Source: an uncultured Sphingomonadaceae bacterium
GTDB lineage: Bacteria > Pseudomonadota > Alphaproteobacteria > Sphingomonadales > Sphingomonadaceae
Reading direction: 5' to 3'
NCBI GenBank assembly: GCA_947501695.1
Contig: CANMWO010000001.1
Location: forward strand, 1,612,001-1,676,000
Length of the DNA stretch: 64,000 bases
A model generated the notes under the pieces. It was not told where the DNA came from and made no database searches. It saw nothing but the letters and a program-made list of their open reading frames with translations. This document shows positions 1-7,783 of the stretch, piece after piece. Every line of letters starts with the position of its first letter. Position 1 is the first letter of the stretch. A program made the position numbers and the translations under genes.

Positions 1-410
1 CTGCCGCCAACCCCCAAGATCTGTCCAGCGCGAGCGCGATCAAACATCACGCCCAATGTCGCTATGTAACGAGTCGGGCCTATCTGCTCTTCTTCTACAA
101 TGATCGCGGAAACAATATTGTTTAGCGCTCCATCGGAAAGTCCGGCGGTTTTCCCGCCTTGCGTCCTAGCATAGAGCATGGTCCACGCTTTTCGCTGTGC
201 TTCTTCCCAACCTTTTTGGCGTGCTTCAAAAGCATTTTTTCCGCGCGTATTCACCTCAACGCCAAACACCTCGAAATCGCCACTACTCGCCAGCGGCGCA
301 ACGCCACGTTCTGTGCCCTCAAGTTGCGCATAGACGAGCCCGGCTGCTGCCAGTCCAAATAACGCAAATATGGCACCCAATCGGTATTTAATGCTGGTCA
401 AAAATATCAT
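1..410 (-). CDS. Conserved exported protein, N-terminal part, cut by window edge
   Basis: An open frame runs leftward from an ATG at 410 to the window edge without a stop, giving 136 residues of the N-terminus. Residues about 10-28 are a hydrophobic signal peptide or anchor ending in VYAQ. The following stretch (RGVAPL, DFEVFGVEVN, then a helical segment rich in Glu, Ala, Arg and Trp, then IIVEEEQIGPTRYIATLGVMFDRARA) resembles a conserved alphaproteobacterial envelope protein often found divergent from purM. I know of no experimental function. It is divergent from purM with about 60 bp between the two start codons. The C-terminal part lies outside the window, so domain content cannot be judged. 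Confidence 0.75.
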   Translation of the reverse strand, partial: MIFLTSIKYRLGAIFALFGLAAAGLVYAQLEGTERGVAPLASSGDFEVFGVEVNTRGKNAFEARQKGWEEAQRKAWTMLYARTQGGKTAGLSDGALNNIVSAIIVEEEQIGPTRYIATLGVMFDRARAGQILGVGG

Positions 411-472
411 TTCCGCTCTTTTGACGATTATGACGTGGAAATCCACCCACGACTTGTCTAATCGCCTATTTT

Positions 473-1579
473 ATGAGTGACAAACGAAATGAACCGGAAT
501 CTTACACTTATGCGAAAGCGGGTGTATCAATTGAGGCAGGCAACGCGCTGGTCAAGGCTATCGCTCCGCTCGCTAAGGCCACCGCACGTGCTGGGGCCAA
601 TGCGGAGTTGGGCGGTTTTGGGGGGTTTTTCGACCTAAAGGCGGCTGGCTATGATGACCCGCTGTTGGTTGCCGCCAATGATGGCGTCGGAACCAAGTTG
701 AAATTAGCGATAGATTACGATCGCCATGACAGCGTCGGCATTGATCTGGTCGCAATGTGCGTCAATGATTTGATTGTTCAAGGTGCAGAACCGCTATTTT
801 TCCTGGATTATTTTGCGACTGGAAAATTGGAAAACGGAGTCGCTGAGCGAGTTGTTGCTGGCATTGCCGAAGGCTGCAAAATGTCCGGCTGCGCTTTAAT
901 CGGTGGTGAGACTGCGGAAATGCCGGGTATGTATGCCGCTGGCGACTATGATTTAGCAGGATTTTGCGTCGGCGCCGTTGAACGGGAGAAAGCCTTAACC
1001 GGCGCTCAATTGGCAGATGGCGATATACTATTGGGCCTCGCCTCCTCCGGCATTCATTCCAATGGCTACTCTCTGGTTCGCAGACTGGCGGAAGACAAAG
1101 GCTGGAAATTGGATCGCCCTGCGCTGTTCGACCCCGACATACTGTTGATCGAAGCTTTGATCGCACCAACCCGAATTTATGTAAAATCGCTTTTGCCGCT
1201 CATGCAATCCGGCCAAATCAAAGCACTGGCCCATATTACCGGCGGCGGATTGCTGGAAAATATCCCGCGCGTTCTCCCAGATGGCCTGCATGCCCATGTC
1301 GATGCCAATAGCTGGGATCAACCACGCTTAATGGCTTTTCTGCAAGCACAAGGTAATATCGAGCCGGAAGAAATGGCGCGGACGTTTAACTGCGGTATCG
1401 GAATGATCTTGGCCGTGTCTGCGGATGAAGTGGCGTCCGTCACCGCCGATTTGGAAGCCGCTGGAGAAACCGTTCATCGGGTAGGTGTTATAGGATCAGG
1501 TACGAAGGGTTGCACGGTTTCCGGCAGTGCCGAGACTTGGTCGGCCCTGCGCGATTGGACCGCGACTCATAATGGCTGA
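473..1579 (+). CDS. purM: Phosphoribosylformylglycinamidine cyclo-ligase (AIR synthetase)
   Basis: PurM closes the imidazole ring in de novo purine synthesis, turning FGAM into AIR with ATP in the cytoplasm. The 368-residue product has the usual family length. Visible signatures are [13 protein letters not shown] (about residues 67-79), [16 protein letters not shown] (about 98-113), the glycine-rich [11 protein letters not shown] and the [14 protein letters not shown] segment (about 200). The first residues, including the acidic [13 protein letters not shown] lead, are typical. It is followed after 6 bp by purN and the two are surely co-transcribed. Nothing unusual was seen. Confidence 0.97.
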   Translation: MSDKRNEPESYTYAKAGVSIEAGNALVKAIAPLAKATARAGANAELGGFGGFFDLKAAGYDDPLLVAANDGVGTKLKLAIDYDRHDSVGIDLVAMCVNDLIVQGAEPLFFLDYFATGKLENGVAERVVAGIAEGCKMSGCALIGGETAEMPGMYAAGDYDLAGFCVGAVEREKALTGAQLADGDILLGLASSGIHSNGYSLVRRLAEDKGWKLDRPALFDPDILLIEALIAPTRIYVKSLLPLMQSGQIKALAHITGGGLLENIPRVLPDGLHAHVDANSWDQPRLMAFLQAQGNIEPEEMARTFNCGIGMILAVSADEVASVTADLEAAGETVHRVGVIGSGTKGCTVSGSAETWSALRDWTATHNG

Positions 1580-1585
1580 CGCCTG

Positions 1586-2551
1586 ATGCCTGATCGGGTC
1601 AAAGTCGCCGTCTTGATATCGGGCCGTGGTTCCAACATGGCCGCGCTTATATACGCTGCGAAAACAAATGACTGCCCTTATGAGATCATACTGGTGGCTT
1701 CAAATGATCCCCAGGCAGCTGGTCTGATTTTGGCCGAAGCAGAAGGCATCGCGACATTTTCACATCCCCACAAAGGCTTGAGTCGTAAAGAGCATGATCA
1801 GATCATGCATGACGCCATAACGCAGGCCGGCGCTGATTATATCACTCTCGCAGGCTATATGCGGATATTGAGCGATGATTTTGTCAGCAAATGGCAGGAT
1901 CATATGCTGAATATCCATCCCAGCCTCTTGCCGAAATACAAGGGCCTCGATACCTATCAACGCGCCTTGGATGCAAGCGATAGCCACGCCGGTTGCAGCG
2001 TTCATCTCGTAACGCCTGAACTTGATGACGGGCCGGTGTTAGCCCAGACGAAAGTGGCCATCTTGCCTAACGATACGGCCGAAATTTTGGCTGACCGTGT
2101 GCTTATAGCCGAGCATCAACTCTATCCAGCAACGCTAGCCCAATATGTCACTCGAGAGGCAGATCCCAACTGGATACTGGATCAGGTTCGCATCCGTGCG
2201 TTAGCGCTTGAAGAAACATATGAACGCCCCAGTTTTGGCACACCCGGCTGGCGCGTTGGTAGCGAAAAAACGGGAAAATATTTTGCTTATTTCTCCCAGC
2301 GGCATTTCGGCGAAATCGGTACATCTGTTTTTGTCAAGACCAGCGGTCTGGACGAACAAGGCGCGTTGCTCGATGCAGATCCAGACCTCTATTTCGCGCC
2401 CAAATTTTATGGCAAGTCAGGTTGGATTGCGATCCGCCTCGACACTGGCCGAACGGATTGGGACCATATTGCCGACTCCCTTACAAAAAGCTGGCGTATG
2501 GTTGCACCAAAGCGATTGACCCGCATAATGGATATTGCTGACGATTTTTGA
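1586..2551 (+). CDS. purN: Phosphoribosylglycinamide formyltransferase fused to an MmcQ/YjbR-like domain
   Basis: Residues 1-190 are a GART domain that formylates GAR using 10-formyl-THF. The start LISGRGSNMAAL is typical and the catalytic trio is visible: Asn109 and His111 in NIHPSLLPKYKG, and Asp147 in ELDDGPVL. Usual PurN proteins end near residue 200. This one continues to 321 with a second domain containing FGTPGWRVG, GKYFAYF, DADPDLYFAPKFYGKSGW and AIRLDTG, which fits the MmcQ/YjbR (CyaY-like) fold. The fusion recurs in sphingomonads as far as I recall; the role of the extra domain is unknown. It lies 6 bp after purM and is convergent with the LOV-HTH gene. Confidence 0.93.
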   Translation: MPDRVKVAVLISGRGSNMAALIYAAKTNDCPYEIILVASNDPQAAGLILAEAEGIATFSHPHKGLSRKEHDQIMHDAITQAGADYITLAGYMRILSDDFVSKWQDHMLNIHPSLLPKYKGLDTYQRALDASDSHAGCSVHLVTPELDDGPVLAQTKVAILPNDTAEILADRVLIAEHQLYPATLAQYVTREADPNWILDQVRIRALALEETYERPSFGTPGWRVGSEKTGKYFAYFSQRHFGEIGTSVFVKTSGLDEQGALLDADPDLYFAPKFYGKSGWIAIRLDTGRTDWDHIADSLTKSWRMVAPKRLTRIMDIADDF

Positions 2552-2559
2552 AAATATTC

Positions 2560-2656
2560 GCATCGCGGGATGGAACCAAAACCTTTTGCGACAAGGAGGA
2601 GGGAGGATATGCCGCCAAAAATTTAGTATCTGGGATGACTGCCCCATCCGCGATGC
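2560..2656. other. Possible structured element between convergent genes
   Basis: Arms GCATCGCGGGATGG (2560-2573) and CCATCCGCGATGC (2644-2656) are reverse complements apart from one bulged G and enclose about 70 bases. Inside, at about 2593-2606, lies an unusually strong purine-rich Shine-Dalgarno-like run ahead of a five-codon frame MPPKI* (ATG at 2609). The element sits just after the purN stop and may be a processed 3' structure, a terminator fold or a small RNA; the sequence alone does not say which. Confidence 0.3.
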
Positions 2657-2721
2657 TGAACAATTAGATAGCGCATCATATCATGATCAGCGATACGGCA
2701 TTTGGGCCGTAGTCGTTTTGC

Positions 2722-3378
2722 TTACATCCCTGCCTCAACCGCCAGTCGAACCATATCAGCTGCGCTCGGGGCTTCTAGCTTCTTCATTAAAATTGCGCGG
2801 TGCATCTTTATCGTACGCTCGCTCAGGCTCAGTTCGTGCGCAATTTGTTTATTTAACAACCCTTTGGCTATGAAGTTTAAGACTTCTCTTTGCCTGTTTG
2901 ATAGATCTTTGACTATCTCCGTAGCGCGCATTCGCCGTGCCTTGGCCAGGCTTGGTCGGTCGCCATCTATCTCGACCTGAGATCCCAGAAAATATTCGAG
3001 CTCGCCGCTTTCATCAAATAGGGGAGCAACCAATACGGCATTTTGAAAAGGCGTACCGTCTTTTTTATAATTTAGTATCTCGACCAGAACGGCTTTGCGC
3101 TCACGAACGCCGCGGCGAATTTCTTCTGTAAGCCATGGTTCAGTAGCGGCCCCGGCCAAGAACCTACAATTTCTGCCAACAATAAAGTCAGGCTGATAGC
3201 CAGTAAGATCGGAAAATGCTTGGTTCGAAGCCACAATGGGATTGTCAGGCAGTCTCGGATTGCTGATGACCGAAGCAATCGGACTGTTATCAATCAACGC
3301 TTTTACAGTGGTTTTGGGCAAATCAACCTTGGGGATTGATTGCTGTCCTGTTCCATTATTCCCATCCTCTGACATCAT
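2722..3378 (-). CDS. LOV-HTH blue-light transcription factor, EL222 type
   Basis: 218 residues: a short N-terminal tail, a PAS/LOV core (about 24-140) and a LuxR/FixJ-type helix-turn-helix (about 155-218). The flavin-binding LOV signature GRNCRFLAG is intact, with Cys71 as the photo-adduct cysteine. The supporting residues Asn103 (in NYKKDG), Asn113 (FQN) and Gln134 (FLGSQ) are also present. The HTH has [22 protein letters not shown] followed by [12 protein letters not shown]. Order, length and motifs match Erythrobacter EL222, in which light releases the HTH from the LOV domain so that it dimerises and activates transcription. It lies 84 bp downstream of an SDR gene on the same strand and could be co-transcribed or have its own promoter. 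Start codons ATG-ATG at 3378/3375 cannot be distinguished. Confidence 0.93.
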   Translation of the reverse strand: MMSEDGNNGTGQQSIPKVDLPKTTVKALIDNSPIASVISNPRLPDNPIVASNQAFSDLTGYQPDFIVGRNCRFLAGAATEPWLTEEIRRGVRERKAVLVEILNYKKDGTPFQNAVLVAPLFDESGELEYFLGSQVEIDGDRPSLAKARRMRATEIVKDLSNRQREVLNFIAKGLLNKQIAHELSLSERTIKMHRAILMKKLEAPSAADMVRLAVEAGM

Positions 3379-3462
3379 ATAGCGAACTTAGTCCATCCCG
3401 CTCCACCATGGCAAGCAGAATGCCAATATACTGCGTTACATCTATACCTCTTTTGTAAAAAG

Positions 3463-4236
3463 TTATGGGACCACGCCCTCAACTACTGATTTCGCGTTAT
3501 CAACCCTGATTGCGGCACCATTGATGAATTTCGATTCATCAGACGCTAGAAACAATACCGTGTTAGCAATGTCATCAGGCTCTCCCAAAGCACTGGCAGC
3601 TGGCCCTTCGCTAGCAGGCCGCAAATCGTCCCTACCCATCATTTTCGGTCCAATTTCTTCAACCATTGGCGTTAAGATTCCCGCGGGATGGACACTGTTG
3701 CAACGAATATTATAACCATTATTTGCGCAATGCACCGCAATGCTGCGCGATAAGCTCTCAACTGCTCCCTTGGCTGCGGCATATGCAGCAACGACTGGCT
3801 CACCCTGGATCGAGGCGATAGATGCCATATTGATTATCGAACCGCCACCAGAAGCCTTCATCGCCGGGACAGCATATTTGCACCCAAAAAATGTACCGTC
3901 GGCGCTGACCGCCATGACAAAACGCCATTCATTCGCTGTTTGTGTTTCTATGGTTCCGGGTTCAACCACGCCGGCATTATTTACCAATATATCAAGCTTT
4001 CCATGCCTTGAAACCACATCGGCAATCAAATCTTCCCAAGCCGACTCGTCGCGAACATCCTGCGTGTGGAATTCGGCTTTATCACCTATTTCAGCCGCAA
4101 CTCGGGCGCCGTTATCAGCATCCATATCGGTCAGAATCACCGTCGCCCCTTCCCGCGCAAACATCCGTGCATCAGCCTCGCCCAATCCCTTTGCTGCTCC
4201 GGTAATGATCGCTACTTTACCATCGATTCTGCCCAT
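3463..4236 (-). CDS. Short-chain dehydrogenase/reductase (SDR)
   Basis: Classical SDR of 257 residues, probably NAD(P)-dependent. It has the cofactor motif TGAAKGLG near the start, NNAG at about residue 90, a catalytic Ser in NMASIAS, and the YxxxK pair in YAAAK. The C-terminal segment ends in NGAAIRVDNAKSVVEGVVP. ATG 4236 is chosen because GAGAGGG lies six bases upstream; an upstream ATG at 4260 has no clear ribosome site. Substrate is unknown. It is transcribed divergently from the SnoaL-like gene (84 bp between starts) and is followed by the LOV-HTH regulator. That arrangement invites the idea that this pair is a target of the regulator, which is inference. Confidence 0.9.
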   Translation of the reverse strand: MGRIDGKVAIITGAAKGLGEADARMFAREGATVILTDMDADNGARVAAEIGDKAEFHTQDVRDESAWEDLIADVVSRHGKLDILVNNAGVVEPGTIETQTANEWRFVMAVSADGTFFGCKYAVPAMKASGGGSIINMASIASIQGEPVVAAYAAAKGAVESLSRSIAVHCANNGYNIRCNSVHPAGILTPMVEEIGPKMMGRDDLRPASEGPAASALGEPDDIANTVLFLASDESKFINGAAIRVDNAKSVVEGVVP

Positions 4237-4320
4237 TATCATCCCTCTCTTTTTTGCCAACTATCCATAGATTAGCAGCACATGCTACGCACTGGCCCTA
4301 ACAATATAAGGGAGAGCGGG

Positions 4321-4788
4321 ATGGATAAGGTTGATCAGCTATTGGCGCGCGAGGAAATGCGCGACTTGCTGCACCAATATTGCAAAGGCATTGATCGTCG
4401 GGATTGGTCGCTAGTTCGATCCTGCTTCGCAGATGATCATATCCACAATCATGCCGAATATTCCGGACCACCAGATGAATTTATCGGCTTTGCCAGTGAG
4501 ATACTGAAAAAAGTGCCCGCAACCCATCATTCGATTTCGAACGTCCATTTCACTTTTGGTGATGACGGTAACAGTGCGACAACCGAAGCAAATTTCGTCG
4601 CTTATCACTATATTCAGGAAGGCACGCCTGAATTTGCTCCCGTCCCAACCGACGGCAAAGCAACCGACTGGATAGTCGCTGGTCGTTATTGCGATAAATT
4701 TGAAAAGCGTGACGGAAAATGGATCATCGTTCGACGCGAGGCGTTCCATGATTGGGAACGCTATGAGGAAGCCAATCCCAAAACTTAG
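4321..4788 (+). CDS. SnoaL/NTF2-like fold protein
   Basis: 155 residues with the pattern of the SnoaL_4 / scytalone-dehydratase-like branch: REEMRDLLHQYCKGIDRRDW, then VRSCFADDHIHNHAEYSG, a central HHSISNVHF strand and the closing DRWxxV-like stretch GRYCDKFEKRDGKWIIVRREAFHDW. Members of this fold act as small hydrolases, isomerases or dehydratases, so no reaction can be named. ATG 4321 has AAGGGAGAG just upstream and is preferred over an in-frame upstream ATG at 4282. It is divergent from the SDR gene and convergent with the surface-protein gene, overlapping its stop by 4 bases. Confidence 0.85.
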   Translation: MDKVDQLLAREEMRDLLHQYCKGIDRRDWSLVRSCFADDHIHNHAEYSGPPDEFIGFASEILKKVPATHHSISNVHFTFGDDGNSATTEANFVAYHYIQEGTPEFAPVPTDGKATDWIVAGRYCDKFEKRDGKWIIVRREAFHDWERYEEANPKT

Positions 4789-6680
4789 TCTAAGCGTGCT
4801 TCAAAACTGATGGTGAAACTGGGATCATCGGTTCCATTTGAGGCAGCCAATATGCCCGACGGATTGACGATAATTCCGGTCACATTAGAATCAAACCCTG
4901 TAGCATTTGGGTCGTAACCATAGGGTGCAACGCCTGTTGGTTGAATGGAAAAATCGGCCATCGTTGATGGATCGAAACTATCCAAGCCACTCGAAGTTGC
5001 ACCATCGGTAAACATGATTGGTGACGCGCCATTATAGCTGATATTCGCAGGTAGAATGTCGGTAATCTGTATGCTGCTTGTATCGACTGGGGCATCGCCA
5101 TGATTGGTCACTTCAATCGTATAGCGTATGATCGCACCGGGAATCGCTTTCGGATTCGCGGAACCATTTACCGGGTCGAAAATCACGGCCGATTGCTTGC
5201 TGATCTGAAGCACTGCATTGGCCGGATCGCGGGTGTTTGTGATGATACAGCTGATCACATCGCCAATCGCCGGGGTAAAATCGCCACCCAATGTGATTGG
5301 CAATATCGTCGAGGAACTAGCATTAGCATTGGTACAGGACAAAGCGGCGGTATAGCGGCCAAGTTCGGTCGTTCCGCGCGCCAACTCATCAACATTATAA
5401 CTGTTGCCACTCACCAATTGCGTCATCGCGATTGGGGCGCTGCTGATAGCCGCGCCGGTACCAGCGGTTGTGCTTGCAGCAACCGTGCTGCTCCCCTCTC
5501 TTATACGAATACGAAATTCATCACTGTCAAATATCCGGCCCGCTGCGCCTAGTTGCTTTTCGAGCGATAGATGAGGATAAGCCGTGTTGTTAAACACACA
5601 TTCGACGGCATCGCCAAAGGCTAGCGATCCAAAACTATAATCTATTGTCTCGAGATTGGTCGGCATGACGGTTGGCGAGCCCGCACTATTGTTTATGCAG
5701 GTTAGCCGGGGACGATATTGGCTTAATGCGCTTGCGCTACCACTGGCCAAGACTTCGCGCAAACTGATCGGAATGCCGGATGCGGTCGAAATGACTGCGG
5801 CTGGAAATGGCCCGTTCCCTGCGCCGGTCGTTGTGCCGGATGCCAGCAGGTCGCCAGATGATGTCGACGTAATCTGAAACGTAAATTGATCAGCCGGATC
5901 AATCCGTGCGCCAGTAATGGTCTTATTCAACGTAATCGAGGCAAAGCGTACGGCAAACATCATGCCTTGTAATCCCTGTCCTCGCATCGAAGCCGTTACA
6001 TTGGTCGGCGAATCTGTACCGGCAATATAGCCGCCAACCCGGCCTGTTTGTCCACCGCCAGCCATACGCAATGTGGTTGTGCCAGTACCAGTGAGAACCG
6101 GGAATTGACTACCGCTAATTGGCGGCACAGCGTCCAATATCTGCCAATTGGAACCGTTGGTTCCAAATTCCAGAAATTCACTGTTGTCGGTCGATTCCGC
6201 GTCCGCTGCAACAAAGGCATAGCTGGTGACGGTTGCAACGCCGGGAGGCGGAACGATGGTGATGTTAGAGAAGGTGAAATCAACCAACGCGCCGCTATTG
6301 GCCATGTAAAGAATGGGCCGTCCTGGAATATTAAGAAATGACGAATTACCCACCGCCGCACCCGACCAGCTTGGTGCGGCTCGGTCGTCTGCTGCTGATG
6401 CGGTCGTGCTGGTTGCGTTGAGAGTGAAGGTTAGCTTCGATCCGTCATCTAGATCAAAGGAGAAATTTTGACCCGATGCAGAGCGAACCGCCGTGTCATT
6501 ATAGGATGAAAAATCAAGCCAACAATACGTCTGCCACGCCGCTGGAGCCGCGCCTTGTGCGCCTGCTGGAGCACAAGTGGCGGCCATGGCTGTGCCGCCG
6601 CCAAAACCGACGGCAGTCACTGCATAGATCATGATCAGCATGAAATGCTTGATAATGTGTTGCACTGGTCCTGTTCCCAC
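4785..6680 (-). CDS. Large exported CshA-type / DUF11 surface protein
   Basis: 631 residues, rich in Ser, Thr, Gly and Asn. A signal peptide ends near TAMAATCAP. Residues about 45-240 (CWLDFSSYND, FDLDDGSKLTFTL, later SFLNIPG) resemble the CshA non-repetitive adhesin domain. Two prealbumin/SpaA-like repeats follow (about 250-370 and 370-490), each closing with a Cys-containing strand (AVECVFNNT, VISCIITNT). A DUF11-like domain (about 495-631) carries IPGAIIRYTIEVTNHGDAPV and ITDILPANISYNG. No LPxTG, PEP-CTERM or barrel anchor is visible, so it may be secreted or held by another protein. The frame opens with GTG at 6680; an ATG at 6641 would give a tidier signal peptide. An adhesin role is inferred only. 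Confidence 0.82.
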   Translation of the reverse strand: MGTGPVQHIIKHFMLIMIYAVTAVGFGGGTAMAATCAPAGAQGAAPAAWQTYCWLDFSSYNDTAVRSASGQNFSFDLDDGSKLTFTLNATSTTASAADDRAAPSWSGAAVGNSSFLNIPGRPILYMANSGALVDFTFSNITIVPPPGVATVTSYAFVAADAESTDNSEFLEFGTNGSNWQILDAVPPISGSQFPVLTGTGTTTLRMAGGGQTGRVGGYIAGTDSPTNVTASMRGQGLQGMMFAVRFASITLNKTITGARIDPADQFTFQITSTSSGDLLASGTTTGAGNGPFPAAVISTASGIPISLREVLASGSASALSQYRPRLTCINNSAGSPTVMPTNLETIDYSFGSLAFGDAVECVFNNTAYPHLSLEKQLGAAGRIFDSDEFRIRIREGSSTVAASTTAGTGAAISSAPIAMTQLVSGNSYNVDELARGTTELGRYTAALSCTNANASSSTILPITLGGDFTPAIGDVISCIITNTRDPANAVLQISKQSAVIFDPVNGSANPKAIPGAIIRYTIEVTNHGDAPVDTSSIQITDILPANISYNGASPIMFTDGATSSGLDSFDPSTMADFSIQPTGVAPYGYDPNATGFDSNVTGIIVNPSGILAASNGTDDPSFTISFEARLD

Positions 6681-6801
6681 AATTCGGACCGCGCAGCCCA
6701 GGATTTCCCACTCCAGAGCTGACGATCAAATTGCGGACTAGCAAAACAGGCTTAAAATTCGGTGAAAGCCCTGTAAAATCAAGACTTAATCAGGAAAGTG
6801 A

Positions 6802-7224
6802 TTATCCGACGATTTCATCTTCGTCGAAGAAATAGGCGATTTCAATCGCTGCATTCTCGTCGCTGTCAGAACCGTGTACTGTATTGGCTTCGATGCTTTC
6901 AGCCAATTCTTTGCGAATGGTGCCAGGAGCCGCATCTGCACTATTGGTAGCACCCATGATGTCGCGATTGCGCTGCATGGCATTTTCGCCTTCCAGAACC
7001 TGAACGACAACCGGACCACTAATCATGAAATCAACCAGTTCGCCAAAAAACGGGCGCTCTTTATGGACTGCGTAAAAACCTTCCGCCTGATCGCGGCTCA
7101 TGTGAATACGCTTGGAAGCGACAACGCGCAGGCCAGCTTCTTCCAACATTTTGGTGACCGCACCGGTCAGATTACGCTTGGTAGCGTCTGGTTTAATGAT
7201 CGAAAATGTCCGTGTACCGGCCAT
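6802..7224 (-). CDS. ndk: Nucleoside diphosphate kinase
   Basis: Transfers the gamma phosphate between nucleoside triphosphates and diphosphates. The 140-residue product has the normal length. [15 protein letters not shown] at the N-terminus, the [17 protein letters not shown] core and the active-site block NTVHGSDS with phospho-accepting His117 are all intact. It stands downstream of holC on the same strand with a 97 bp gap, so it may have its own promoter. Confidence 0.98.
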   Translation of the reverse strand: MAGTRTFSIIKPDATKRNLTGAVTKMLEEAGLRVVASKRIHMSRDQAEGFYAVHKERPFFGELVDFMISGPVVVQVLEGENAMQRNRDIMGATNSADAAPGTIRKELAESIEANTVHGSDSDENAAIEIAYFFDEDEIVG

Positions 7225-7321
7225 GATTTTGCTCCGTAAAAATGATGAAAAATGGGGTTTGAATTATTGTTGCGCAGCCCTTAGCCGCTGCACTGCAACA
7301 TGGCAAGTATTGAGACGAAGC

Positions 7322-7765
7322 CTAAGGTCCTTCGACCCATCGTCCACCGTCCTGCTTCCAATAGCGCGGCGTGATGTCGTCCTTTGCGGACAAGGCGCGC
7401 CATGCGGTTCTTGCATTATCGATCTGCTCGGTTGTGAAAAGGTAGAATGCGCGGTCAAAAGCCAGCGCGTCTTCACGCCATTCGCCATCGGTCAGGGCGA
7501 CAAATCGAGCGCCATTTGTAGCCTCGCATTTGGCCGAGATCAGGATAGGCTGCACATCGTCCTGCTCGCCTCCCGCCAAGCCATGCGCCAGAAAACTAGT
7601 CGGCGCTGCCTGCCACAGTGCCTTATCGAGTTTCTCCAGTTGCCCAACAAAACTCGACACCAGCAACATTCTTTGCCCGCCATCCAACGTTTTCTGGGCC
7701 AGCACTGGCACCAGTTTCTCTGCCGGATCACGGGTCAAATGATAAAAATCGACCTGCACGGTCAA
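7322..7765 (-). CDS. holC: DNA polymerase III chi subunit
   Basis: 147 residues matching HolC, the clamp-loader subunit that bridges polymerase III to single-stranded binding protein. The family pattern is visible as VDFYHLT at the start, a helical LVPVLAQKTLDGGQRMLLVSS segment, LDKALW and a C-terminal WRALSAKDDITPRYWKQDGG. The start is a TTG at 7765, five bases after AAGG; a GTG two codons later is possible. It begins 18 bases after the pepA stop, and pepA-holC is a conserved pair in proteobacteria, which supports the call. Confidence 0.9.
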   Translation of the reverse strand: MTVQVDFYHLTRDPAEKLVPVLAQKTLDGGQRMLLVSSFVGQLEKLDKALWQAAPTSFLAHGLAGGEQDDVQPILISAKCEATNGARFVALTDGEWREDALAFDRAFYLFTTEQIDNARTAWRALSAKDDITPRYWKQDGGRWVEGP

Positions 7766-7783
7766 ACAATCCTTCAGATCAGC

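Noticed and set aside
762-1169. 135-codon minus-strand open frame inside purM
   Set aside because: It mirrors purM codons, has no ribosome site or domain pattern, and purM is fully conserved on the plus strand.
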